From NCBI GenBank assembly GCA_947652605.1, contig OX393581.1, positions 24,608,788 through 24,672,787 of the forward strand: 64,000 nt of DNA. The letters run 5' to 3'. Under the pieces are notes generated by a model. It saw nothing but the letters and a program-made list of their open reading frames with translations. It had not been told where the DNA came from and did no database searches. Source of the stretch: Elmis aenea. Lineage: Eukaryota > Arthropoda > Insecta > Coleoptera > Elmidae. The translations under genes were made by a program, and so were the position numbers. The first letter of the stretch is position 1. The number at the start of each line of letters is the position of its first letter. Of the stretch, positions 36,201 to 46,839 are shown one piece after another.

Positions 36201-36485
36201 GCTGTCAATTCCATTATACGCATTAACAATAAAACGCTTACAAATAATTGTGTAGGTTCACCTCGCCATGTGCCCATGTATTTTGTGTTTACATATTATT
36301 AACGATCTATAATCTCCAAAAGTTAAACTAGAGATGGCCACCTTCAAATGATTGACATCTGCCTCGGTTTATTGCGTTCATTGTTATGTTTACTGTTCAA
36401 AAGTTTACGAGCTGCCATAAAATGAAGTTACTATAGAAGTCAGAAACTGGTCAACTCCACAAGAAAAAATATGACCATGTACGTA
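33223..36485. other. Intergenic stretch without recognised feature
   Basis: The longest stretch without a recognised element. It holds no frame above 75 codons. A GC-richer patch near 34215-34240 (CGCGGGGGTCCCCCC) stands out, but I cannot assign it. It may be unique host non-coding sequence or older, unrecognisable repeat. Confidence 0.4.
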
Positions 36486-36489
36486 AATT

Positions 36490-37727
36490 AGTCCCAGTTT
36501 TAAATAAACTATAAACATGCAAAAGTTTAATAATAAATGTTTTGTGACTTACATGATACATCCATGTTATTTTTACCTTATCTTAACCTATTAGTGCCAC
36601 AACTTTAAAAATATACTTAATAGGTTGATTTGCAACAAATTCGACTCTTAGTCCAATCCGTTTTGTGATTCTACATGATACGCAGAAGTTATTTTCACTA
36701 TTTCTTTAGTTGTTAATGCCACAACGTTAAAATATTCTTAATTTATAGATTTGCAACAACGTCAACTGTAAACTAATGCAGAGTTTTAATTTTACGCGTT
36801 TTTAAACAATACGTGATACACCAATGGTATTTTTACTACTTGTTAAAGTATCATTGCTATAAAGTTAAAATTATTTCTTACAACTAGATTTGCAAAAAAT
36901 TCGACTGTGAATCTACTGCAAAGTTTATATTTTACGCGTTTTCTGATTCTGCATGACAAACAAAAGGTATGTATTTTTAAGATTTCTTAAAGTAATTATA
37001 CCTACCACAAGGTAAAACATATTGTTGTAACTAGATTTGGAACAAATTGGGCTATAATCTAATGCAGAGTAGATACAAATTTTACGCGTTTTGTAATTTT
37101 ATATAATACAGGGAAGTTATTTTTACTATTTTATTAGTTAGTCATGTCACAAAGGTAAGAATATTGTTAATAAACAGATTTGTAACAAATTCGACTGTAT
37201 TCAAAGCATAGTTTTTAAATTTTACGCGTTTTGTAATTTTATATAATACAGGGAAGTTATTTTTACTATTTTATTAGTTAGTCATGTCACAAAGGTAAGA
37301 ATATTGTTAATAAACAGATTTGTAACAAATTCGACTGTATTCAAAGCATAGTTTTTAAATTTTACGCGTTTTGTGTCAATCCATAATACACCAATGTTAT
37401 TTTCGCTATTTCTTTATAACTAATATCACAACGTTAGAAATATTGTTAATAAGTAGATTTGCAACAAAATCGACTGTAATCTAGGACATAATTTAAATTT
37501 TACGCGTTTTGTTAATAAACATGATACACCCTAGTAATTTTTACAATTTCTTTAGTTATTAAAGCCACAACTTAAAAATGATTGTTAATGTTGATTTGCA
37601 ACAAATTCAACTGTATTCAAATGCAGAGTTTAAATTTTACGCGTTTTATGATTATACGTGATACACAAAGTTATTTTCACCATTTCTTCAGTCATTAATG
37701 TCACAACCATAAAAATGTTGTCTTAAC
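36490..37727 (+). repeat. ~140-bp tandem array with TTTTACGCGTTTT box
   Basis: The landmark GATTTGCAACAAATTCGACT (with variants) recurs at 36627, 36748, 36887, 37034, 37177, 37317, 37456 and 37593, with spacings of 121-147 bp; a diverged unit precedes the first. Most units contain TTTTACGCGTTTT followed by ACATGATACAC and ending in CACAACGTTAAAAATATTGTTAATA. Two adjacent units (about 37084-37365) are almost identical, showing recent local duplication, while outer units are old. The hAT MITE at 37728 begins at the right edge. Confidence 0.92.
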
Positions 37728-38158
37728 CAAGGATGAAGAACGTAACGTAACGATACCCGATAACGTTATAATAACGATTTAACTATAATTTCTAATACAA
37801 TAACGTTACGATATTTTAATAACGTTATAATAACCAATAACGTTTCATAAAAGGTTATTTTTAATTTATTCAATTTAAAATTCTCTTAAGCTAAAGGAAT
37901 ACTTTGTATTTCAAAGATGAAAATTAAAATAAAATATCTAAAGGTAATTTTTTCCTATATATTAGTAAAATTTACGCTTTAAAGATCCCAAATATAATTT
38001 CAAAGTTACAAATTATATTTATTTTTACAACGGCATATTATCATTATTCACATAACGATTCATTTGTTTTTAATGTTATTTATAACGTTATGTAACGAAA
38101 AGAAATAATAAATAACGCTATACAATAACGTAACGATTTAAAACGTTATTTCAACCTG
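37728..38158. mobile_element. hAT MITE with AACGTTAT words
   Basis: The ends CAAGGATGAAGAACG (37728) and CGTTATTTCAACCTG (38158) form an imperfect inverted repeat. The flanks GTCTTAAC (37720-37727) and GTTTTAAC (38159-38166) agree at 7 of 8 positions. Both ends are packed with TAACGTTATAACG and GTAACGTAACG words. It inserted at the end of the 140-bp array. No coding capacity. Confidence 0.82.
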
Positions 38159-38166
38159 GTTTTAAC

Positions 38167-38589
38167 CAATATTGTTGGTATTTGTTTAATTCGTTGACAG
38201 CTGTGAATAATATTAAAATACGCTAAAATAATATATAAAGTACCTACATAACAAAAGTTATAAGAAGAAAAGATGCGCACGAAGCCGCGTAGCGGCGAGT
38301 GCGTATTTCGACGAGTGCGTAATTGCTTTACAACTCGTGTAATGTAGCTTACTTTTTCTACGATCACATAATATCTACGATTTTAACGGCTTTTTGGTTA
38401 ATATACACATGTAATTACGTTGTCTTGTCAATTTTGACGTAAGCCTACTTTGACATTTCTAGACAAGTGTGCGTTTTGCTTACCGTGCGTCTACTTTGAT
38501 AATTTCTTTTAAAAAACTGTGCTGTTTGCTTACCGTGCGTATAAGGACCCTTTTACTATGTATGCACCCTGTACAGTAAGAGTCATTTA
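38167..38589. other. Small GC-rich island and 16-bp direct repeat
   Basis: Positions 38271-38340 are much richer in GC than the surroundings and repeat CGAGTGCG around a short palindrome GCCGCGTAGCGGC. TTTGCTTACCGTGCGT is repeated at 38475-38490 and 38525-38540. It may be the remains of a transposon end. No gene assigned. Confidence 0.45.
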
Positions 38590-39560
38590 CATTAGCGGTC
38601 GTAGAAAAATAAAATTTATATGCCAAATCTGTCTATTTTAGTAATTTGGTTTAATGCAAACTACAAAAAAACTTTTTTATTTTAAAGACAATTTTTTATA
38701 TATTTTACGTTTTCTTGTAGATAATTCAATGGTCTTTACAAAACGTTGAGCAAGTCATATCTTAAATTAAAATTTGTCGAGTTATAGCAATACTTTGAGT
38801 TTCTCAAAAAAAAAAAAACAAAGTCAACGCTAATTCATTTAACATGTCTGTTATTAGAGTAAATGCAAAAAAAATTTGCTCACAAAAGTTAGATTTATAT
38901 TTCAAATTTTTTTTTCAAATATACACACTGTTTCTTTTTGCGTATCAACCTGCAACTTTCTTATTTTCAATACAACAACCTATATTTTCTTACGTATTCT
39001 TTTAGATTATTCAATTGCCTTCACAAAAAGTTAATCAAGTCATTTCTTAAAATAAAATGTCTCGAGTTGTAGTAATATTTTTATTTTCTCAAATACATTC
39101 AAAGTCAACACAAATTAATTAATATCTCCGTTATTAGAGTACCTAAATAGAAAAAAATATATATACAATAGGTGTTTTCATAGATAAACTTTATATTTTT
39201 AAAATATTTACAAATATACCGAGTGTTTAGTTTAGGCGAATGACATGCAACTTTCCTATTTTAAATACAACACCCTGTATATTTTTACGTTTTCTTGTCC
39301 AATGTCTAAAATTAATTGTTTTCGAGTTATAGCAAAATTGTTTTTTTTTTGAAAAAATACAAAGCCAACACAAGTTATAACATTTTTATTAAAGTTAATA
39401 CAAATAGTTTTAGATACAAAAGTTATTTGCATAGATGAAATTCATCTTTCAAAACTATTTCTACAAATACCGAGTGATCGGTTACCGTGGACAATATGCA
39501 ACTTTGTTATTTTCAATACAACCCCCTGTATATTTTTACGTTCTCTTGTAGATAGTCTTA
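38590..39560 (+). repeat. ~280-bp tandem array with CCTGTATATTTTTACG
   Basis: The segment TATATTTTTACGTTTTCTTGTAGATAA recurs (with variation) near 38696, 38981, 39277 and 39528. Units also share ACAAATACCGAGTG, CATGCAACTTTCTTATTTTC, GTCGAGTTATAGCAATA and CAAAGTCAACACAAATTAAT. About three and a half diverged units are present. A further diverged copy lies near 41640-41940 inside the broken jockey element. Confidence 0.8.
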
Positions 39561-40685
39561 CCCCAGATTTGGCGTTTACAATTGCTCTATACTAAGAATT
39601 TCTGAATAGCACGCTGAACTAGTTTTGGGTTTTGCGGTACACTAAATTTTATTTATTCCAGTCAGTTTGTTGATGTATTAAAGAATATGCCACAATAGAT
39701 AGTAGTACAACCTTTTGTAAAAATACGATACATCATAAATTATGATAACCTAGAAACTAGCACTTATACAACAAAATACACAATTAGATTTTATTGCTTC
39801 TGGGTGAAAACTGTCATAAACTTATGGCCACCAAGATCCATAAAACTAGAGAAAAGGAATGCACTTTCTTATTAAAAAAAAAACAACAAACAAACTTGAT
39901 GGTTTCCGTAACTTGAGGAACATTATTTTTAATAGTTAATGAAAATAATAGAACGTGTTATGTTATACATAATTATTTACTCAAACAAAAGCTTTAAAGT
40001 TTGTAACGAAGTCGACTTTTTAAATAACTTATAATTCGCAAGACTGATTAATGAAATGGTAATGTTACCGAAAATAACTCTGTAGTTTAATTATTTGATC
40101 CATCAAGAATATCTTGAAAGGATGATGTTATGAGATAAAGTCTGCACTATAATATTAAAATTGAATATTCCACTTGTATTTATATCCTCTCACGTTTTTC
40201 GTCAAACGTTTCTTTAAATAACATTAGTTAACAATCAAATGGTATAAAGGAACGAACTAAAAGATTTATTTTTAGAAACTCGCCTACTAGGATCTTGTTA
40301 TAAGAATAACAAGTTACAAAACAAAAGGACATCGTTATCACACAACACTATTGAATCGGACACTGGACACTGGACACATGGTGTAATAGGAGTTTCTACG
40401 AAAAAGGAAACCTCGCTAACAAGGGGTGGCTAGTTAGAAGTAACAAACTTATAACAGTCGTCTATCAAAGAAGTCTGTATTTGCAAAGGCGTCTATATTT
40501 GCTAACTTCATAACACCCTTAAGAAATATTATCATGTAATTGTAAATGACTTCAAAGATTCGTACGACCATTATAAATGAATTTTTAGAAAAACACTTAT
40601 TTTATTTGACATTTAACCAATCTCTACCATCGAATTAAACGCGAAATAATAGAATTAAAAAATTGTTCCATTACTAAATATTTAA
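39561..40685. other. Intergenic stretch without recognised feature
   Basis: No element ends or coding motifs. A short triple GGACACT repeat occurs near 40360-40376. Confidence 0.45.
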
Positions 40686-40689
40686 CAGA

Positions 40690-41510
40690 ACTAACTAGCT
40701 GTAAAGAAACTGACTACTTGATAAGGAAAGCTGTCAAAACATTAAAACGAATAACATCACATTACCCAAAAATTAGAAACACTAATGGAGAATGGGAAAA
40801 AAGCAACATCCAGAAAGCAGAGGCTTTTGCCAATTACTTAAATGAAACTTTCAAACCAATAGAAAAACAGATTAATAAGAACATGGAAGTAGAAGTAAAA
40901 GATCTTAAGAAAATGATTTTAGCCACTCCGAAAGAAATTTCTAAAGAAATTAAGTGTAACGCTTACCCAAAAAAAAGCCCCGGGTTATGACTTTATAACT
41001 GGTGCAATACTAAAACAGCTTCCCCGAAGAGGTATTAATTTATTAATGCAGCCTTTTGATTAAAGTACGTTCCTGATATTTGGAAAATGGCAGAAGTGGT
41101 TATGATACCAAACCTGGGAAACCAGAGCATGATATAACTTCCTATCGCCCAATACCATTATTACCGAATATATCCAAATTGTTTGAAAAACTGTTGCTGA
41201 AAAGACTCGAATGCTTCATTAAAGCAAAAGAAATAATTTCAAACCATCAATTTGGTTTTAGGAAGTCACACTCTACCATAGACCAATGTCATCGAATCGC
41301 GGATGTAATCGAAAAAGCGTATGAGGAAACAAAATATGTTCCGCAATATTTTTAGATGTCGCTAAAGCGTTCGACAAGGTGTGGCATGAGGGGCTAACGC
41401 ACAAGATTAAAAAAATATTTCCAAACGAGTATGTACAGATATTACAGTCTTATATAACGGGCAGATTATTCAGAATAAAGCATGAAGAGGCTTACTTCAT
41501 ACTACAAGTA
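40690..41510 (+). pseudogene. Jockey-type LINE, RT N-terminal half
   Basis: The 40718-40990 frame reads PKIRNTNGEWEKSNIQKAEA and ANYLNETFKPIEKQ, the region between endonuclease and RT in jockey elements. After a frameshift near 40985, 41080-41355 reads KPGKPEHDITSYRPIPLLPN, ISKLFEKLLLKRLECFIKA and NHQFGFRKSHSTIDQCHRIA. A further frame change leads to FLDVAKAFDKVWHEGLTHKI (motif A, about 41349-41400) and YITGRLFRIKHEEAYF. Coding homology stops at about 41505. Motifs B and C are not present before the C-terminal part resumes at 42871. Confidence 0.82.
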
Positions 41511-42245
41511 TGATCTTAAATTATACAGGTTGTCCACCTATTGTGTATTTCTGTTATATCTGGCTTAAAAGAATAAAAAGAATATTTAACATTTGTTGAA
41601 GAGTTTGAGTTCCATAACCTAAAATTATTTGTAGCTATGCCGAATGTTTTATTTTTGCGTATCAACTTTTTACTTTAAATACAATACGCTGCATAATCTT
41701 CACTTTTTAGATTCTAAAACAAATTTTTTATCAAAAATTTTTTAGTTTTATCGTATCAAAAATCAGTTGCTCTGGCGTTTGCTTTGTTTAGCCCATTAAG
41801 GAATATTTTAAGCATAAATAAAGTTTTTAAATAAAAAACGCTATATTTTTACATTTTCTTGTAGATAAATTAATCTTACTTGGAAAACTATCCGGGTGTT
41901 CTTCGACTTAAATTAATATTTGTCGAGTTGGCAATGTTATAAAGTATTTTTTACTGTAGTATGTTTCGTTACGTTTTATAGTATTTTTTTAGCAACTATA
42001 ATTTACTGATTATTTGCTTTCTAACATGTGTTTAATGTACTAAAAATTGTCTCGTATAGTTTTGCATTGTAAAATGCTATTTAGTACTTTTTTAATTATT
42101 AAACAATTTAAAACTTACGGCAATGACGATAAAATATTGACTGGAATGTAATATTGTTTTACAGTTAAAGTATTGTTTATAACTTCGTCCTCGAGTTTAA
42201 AAAAAAGTACAACATAATAACACCTAATTTAATTAAGAAAAAATG
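41511..42245. repeat. Repeat sequence replacing the jockey RT core
   Basis: It begins with TATACAGGTTGTCCACC and contains a diverged copy of the ~280-bp repeat unit seen at 38590-39560 (GCGTATCAAC, CAATACGCTGCATAATC, TACATTTTCTTGTAGATAA, GTCGAGTTGGCAATG). No coding sequence was read here. Confidence 0.6.
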
Positions 42246-42845
42246 GTGCTTAAGCTTGACCTTGAAAGCACCAGGTGAAAATTATTTATAACTTCGTTAT
42301 GAAGTTGGCACAAAATTTTATTTTTACGGCAAAAAATAGCACAAAATTAGCAAAAAATTATGGCATAAACAAATTTTCATTCGGAGGAAGTGGTGCTTAC
42401 GCGTCACCTTGGCAGCACCGCGTGAAAATTGTTTATAACTCCGTTATGGAGTTGGCACAAAATTTTATTTTTACGGCAAAAAATAGCACAAAATTAGCAA
42501 AAAATTATGGCATAAACAAATTTTCATTCAGAGAAAGTGGTGCTTACGCGTCACCTTGGCAGCACCGGGTTAAAATTGTTTATAACTTCGTTATGGAGTT
42601 GGCACAAAATTTAATTTTTACGGCAAAAAATAGCACAAAATTAGCAAAAAATTATGGCATAAACAAATATCCATTCAGAGAAAGTGGTGCTTACGCGTCA
42701 CCTTGGCAACCTCGAGTGAAAATTGTTTATAACTTTTTTCTGGAGTTGGCACAAAATTTTATTTTTACAGCAAAAAATAGCACAAAATTAGCAAAAAATT
42801 ATGGCATAAATTTTATTATGATTGAAGAAAGTGGTGCTGCCAAGG
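42246..42845 (+). repeat. 147-bp tandem array, four units
   Basis: The GGTGCTTA word recurs at 42246, 42393, 42540, 42687 and 42834, exactly 147 bp apart. Units include GGTGCTTACGCGTCACCTTG and GCAGCACC, an imperfect palindrome. Because 147 is a multiple of three, one frame stays open across all units and gives a 199-codon reading frame (42275-42874) of four 49-residue repeats (FVMELAQNFIFTAKNSTKLA each time). I regard that frame as a by-product of the repeat, not a protein gene. The last word is inverted and joins the jockey 3' half. Confidence 0.93.
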
Positions 42846-42870
42846 TGACGGACCTCAACTGGCACAAACA

Positions 42871-43720
42871 ATGAAAGCAGCGTATAAACTGCAGACAGCA
42901 AGCAATGCACTTTGCTCCTGGACTAAAAAGTGGAGAATTCAAATAAATGAAACCAAATTAATACATATCAACTTCACTAACAAAACAAGGCTTAACAAGT
43001 ATGTGTCAATCAAAATAAACAATACGGTTGTTCCCTATAGTAACACTGCCAAGTACTTAGGTATGAATCTTGACGCAAAACTGAAGTGTAAAGAACATAT
43101 AAAAAAGAAAAGGAAATAACTCAACATTAGGTATAAAAAAATGTACTGGATGCTGGGAAGAAAATCTCAGATGTTCACACAAAACAAATTACTCCTCTAT
43201 AATTAGATATTGAAGCCTTTGGACCTATGGGGCTCAGCTTTGGGGCTGCGCAAGTAGAATCAGCATAAAAGAAATTCAAGCTTTTCAAAATAAAGTTCTG
43301 CAAGATATTGTGCGAGCACCATGGTACGTGAGGAATGATAACCTTCATAGAGACTTGAATATTCCTACTGTTAAGGAGGAAATCAAGAGGCTGGAAAGGA
43401 ATCATCAAACAAGGCTACTTACCCATAGCAGCAGAGTGGTACACCAAATTCTGGTCATGAATGTAGTGAGAAGGTTGCAAAGAACCAAACCCTTCGAGTT
43501 GTGTAGGGTGAACGTGTAAAAGCAGAGCCAAGTGAAGTGCGTTGATAACAACACGTGAAATAGTGTTATGTATATAGAGTTTAAGCAAGGACTAATGGGA
43601 CTTCTTAGTTAATAATATTTAGGTTGATAAGGTCAAACTAAAACTATAGATTAGTCGTTAAGACTATAGATTAGTTAATTTAAAAAAAAATATTGACCGG
43701 CAATAAAAAAGGTTATTTTT
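42871..43720 (+). pseudogene. Jockey-type LINE, C-terminal half and 3' UTR
   Basis: The 42871-43119 frame reads SWTKKWRIQINETKLIHINF and NTAKYLGMNLDAKLKCK, the RT region after motif C. After a stop it continues as RYKKMYWMLGRKSQM, then PWYVRNDNLHRDLNIPTVKE, and ends RRLQRTKPFEL near 43500. This is the same C-terminus as the jockey fragment at 8000-8749 (RRLKRKKPFELV), so the two belong to related families. The 3' UTR has A-rich runs up to about 43720. The FADD motif and motif B, which should link it to the 40690-41510 half, are absent. Confidence 0.82.
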
Positions 43721-44294
43721 CCACACAACAGATAAATCCGATACAAGTCGCATACTTTATGATTTATTTTAATAATTAGCAAGATATGTTTCTCAGGCCA
43801 CGAAAAAGTTTAAACATGCCCAAAGATATCGTAAAGTTCATGGATTTAATATGTATTTCCACTACATCCGTTTGTTGCGAGATGGGAAACATGACAATAA
43901 GCAGTTAATACTAAAACCTACAAATATTTCACGTTTTAGCCTCAACATTTAATGCTAGGATAGGTAAAATAACTCATTTTACGATCCAAGCTATTGTTAC
44001 AAATTCTATAAAAATGTTAAGAGGTTCGTAAAGTCATTATTACATTCTAACAAAATCACTCAACATAAACCAACAAACTAAACCATTTCTAAATTTTATT
44101 ACACATAAAATGTATTATAAATCAGTCAAACTTAGTCGAGTTATTGTGTTTCAGGGAAAAATACATAAACAATTAATTACTTTTACCTTACATTCAAACC
44201 GCCAAAAATATGACCACGAATATCAACTCAGAAAAATCAAAGAATATTTTTTTTAAATGGGTTTCGTCTTATTTATTCATTATTTTTCATTATA
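43721..44294. other. Short stretch without recognised feature
   Basis: AT-rich sequence with no gene or element end recognised. Confidence 0.45.
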
Positions 44295-45056
44295 CAGTGT
44301 GACCCATTTTAATGCTATAAAAAGTTAATTTATAGTCCGATTTTCATAAACTTTTTTTAAACGATTAAGCATCAAAAACTGTACTCTAGCACCATATTTT
44401 AAAATTCTGTTTACACTCACAAAGCCTACTATGTTTTTTTTTCGATGTCAAAATTGGCAAAATTTGTTTAGACATTTTTTAAATCTAAAATCTGACTTCA
44501 GCACTGGATGCCTTTAAATGGGTTTGTACCAAATTTCATGGAAAAATATTTAGTATTTTTCTTCGTATTTTTTTCTTTTTTTCTTTAGCTGTTCACCCAT
44601 CGAATATTCCATCAATGTTGCGATTTTAATACTGATACGAATAAGTGGTTGCTTATTTAAAAGATCTTACGTCAAATAATTTTTTTTTATGCCACCTCTA
44701 ACTTTTATTTTTTACATAGCATAGAACACCAGTGCGTTGCCAATTTAATCACAAATATTCAATTAATAGTTAATCTCTTTATAATAAATACATTTTTATG
44801 AAATTTTGTACAAACCAATTTGAGGGCATCCTGAATTCAGTGGTGTAGTTAGATTTTAGATAAAAAATCGCTAAACATATTTTGCTAATTTAGACTTCGA
44901 AAAAAAACATAGTAGGCTTTGCGAGCGTAAACTGAATTTTAAAATAGGGTGCCAAAGTACAGCTTTTGATGCTTTATCGTTTAAAAAAAGTTCATGAAAA
45001 TCGGATCATAAATAAACTTTTTATAGGGGTGATCCGCTTTAAAATGGGCCACACTG
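44295..45056. mobile_element. TA-target MITE with ~260-bp inverted arms
   Basis: The ends CAGTGTGACCCATTTTAA (44295) and TTAAAATGGGCCACACTG (45056) are nearly perfect inverse repeats, flanked by TA on both sides. The arms stay alike to about 44550 and 44790 (for example CATAGTAGGCTTTG in the right arm against CAAAGCCTACTATG in the left). The centre has poly-T tracts and no coding remnant. Confidence 0.87.
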
Positions 45057-46687
45057 TATATTTTATTTGTAATTTGAACTAAAATTCTTGTTTTTTTTAT
45101 TTTTTAAAACAATTTTTAATCGTTAGTTAAAACAATTGAGGTCAATAATTGTTACTAAAATTAATGTTTGCTTCACTATATCGATAAACTTTTTAAGCTC
45201 TCAGAAGCAGTTATTTTCAAAATAGTTTACATATTCTATTTAACGTTAAGTAAACACCAATTAAGTAACCACCCGCTAATTTAGGAAATTAATGTTAATT
45301 TGTTTCCGCTTGTGTGTGTCTAGTGTCTGCAACATGACAAAATATCCAAATGAAAAATGTTAAATATTGTGGTTGGATAAGGGCCAAGCATAATTCTTGA
45401 CATGTGTAAATTATTTGGTGGAGATTTTAAGACCTGCTGTAAAATAGACCTGTGTACAAACTGTCACATTAGTATTTATCCAAACATCTCTGACGGAAGT
45501 TGGGATTACACTGAAAATATGTGGTTGCTTATGTGTCCTGTGACATTTTTACGTAATTCCCTTGGGGTTATTTTTAGAATTAATTATTTTCACAACCTGT
45601 TTTCCCAAAATAATAAATTCCTTGAATGCAATTTAATTTCAACAATACACGAAATCTTTATGGTTGTATTAGTTTTTGGAAATTATAGCTGGTTTAAATT
45701 AATGGAAACAGCTAATAAATTAACACTACATTCCACTAACATTTCTTTTTGTTTTAGGTATGCCCAGCATTTGTGCCTGAGTATTCCTGTCCATGAACAA
45801 CGTAATTCTCTTGTAAATTGGGCTAGTTTTTGAAATTCTATTAGTGTTGTTTAAATATAGCCTGCGACATAAAAATAAGCAAAATGTTTATTCGGAGTCT
45901 GTCTTTAAATGCTTCGTCAGAACTAGGCGCCTTGTAAGTTATTGTTTACTTGAAACATTTTCAAATTTATAAAGATCAAACATCACATACAAAACTCAAT
46001 ATTTCACTTAACATGAATTTATGTAATGCCACTGATTGGGTAGTTTTGGTAATATAAACACCCTTGGAAGTACGTTATAATATTTATTATGTGTGGGTCT
46101 TTGAAGATCCTGTGATGAATGATAAAGTACGCATTTAAACACAATCAAATAAACACACTTGATGCTTCTCGGGTTTCCTTTAACCGCTTGTTTATTTACA
46201 AATAGTAATATCAAAGACCTACTTGAAAGATATTTACATTCATCAAACGAAGTTTCTGTGTGCACGGTGTTTGTCAAACAATGACAACTTTTTTTTTACA
46301 AGAGAGCGCTTCGTTTATTAAGCAATTTGTTTATAGTCGCTTGCGTTTGAAAATAACCCACAGGCCCCAAAGTTTGTATGTTATTCTGAAAAACTAGAAA
46401 TTGTTATTTAACTAAACGTAGAGAATTATAAACGCATGTAAATATTTTTGTAGGCTGCATGTGTTCAAAAGAAAGACCACTTTTTTCCCAGGAATATTTC
46501 TTAAAAATGTGTTAAAAATACTTTTAAAGGGTCAACTTAATTAATAATTGTTTGTTATCCACAAGTATATTTCTTTAACTAGTCTTTATGTAGCTTATAG
46601 AACTTTATAGTCTTATTTAGAGATGTTACAAGTTGAAAAATACGTATCAATTACTTTGTAGATTCTTATTAAATCTTCAGTTTCCAG
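45057..46687. other. Stretch with one unrecognised 143-codon frame
   Basis: The frame 45402-45833 (plus) has 143 codons, eleven cysteines and aromatic-rich composition but no domain I recognise. It has no clear partner exons and may be chance in low-complexity AT-rich DNA. An 89-codon minus-strand frame at 46008-46277 is also unrecognised. Confidence 0.3.
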
Positions 46688-46705
46688 TGTCACCTGCAGG
46701 TGACA
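46688..46705. repeat. 18-bp perfect palindrome with E-boxes
   Basis: TGTCACCTGCAGGTGACA is a perfect palindrome that contains overlapping CACCTG/CAGGTG E-box words. A related GTCACCTGAGGGTGAGAC lies at 47918-47935. It could be a transcription-factor site or the tip of the piggyBac-like element; neither can be decided here. Confidence 0.6.
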
Positions 46706-46839
46706 TCATTTTACGACTTTTTAAAAATACTTTTTGTTTGTTTGTTTCTTTATCAATGTTTACATTAATGTTTTGGGAGTTAGTCTAATTTTAATGACAA
46801 CGTTATTTTGACGTTTTAACAAAGAAACCTTTATTTTAC

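Noticed and set aside
36490..37727. Regularly spaced repeats as a CRISPR-like array or tRNA cluster
   Set aside because: Whole units are homologous, spacing varies, and no cloverleaf or A/B box pattern was seen.
42275..42874. 199-codon repeat protein of four 49-residue units
   Set aside because: The frame is explained by a 147-bp tandem DNA repeat divisible by three; no promoter, no signal and no known family. Kept as a finding, not as a gene.
45402..45833. 143-codon frame as a host gene
   Set aside because: No recognised domain, no partner exons, low-complexity surroundings; listed only as part of an unassigned stretch.
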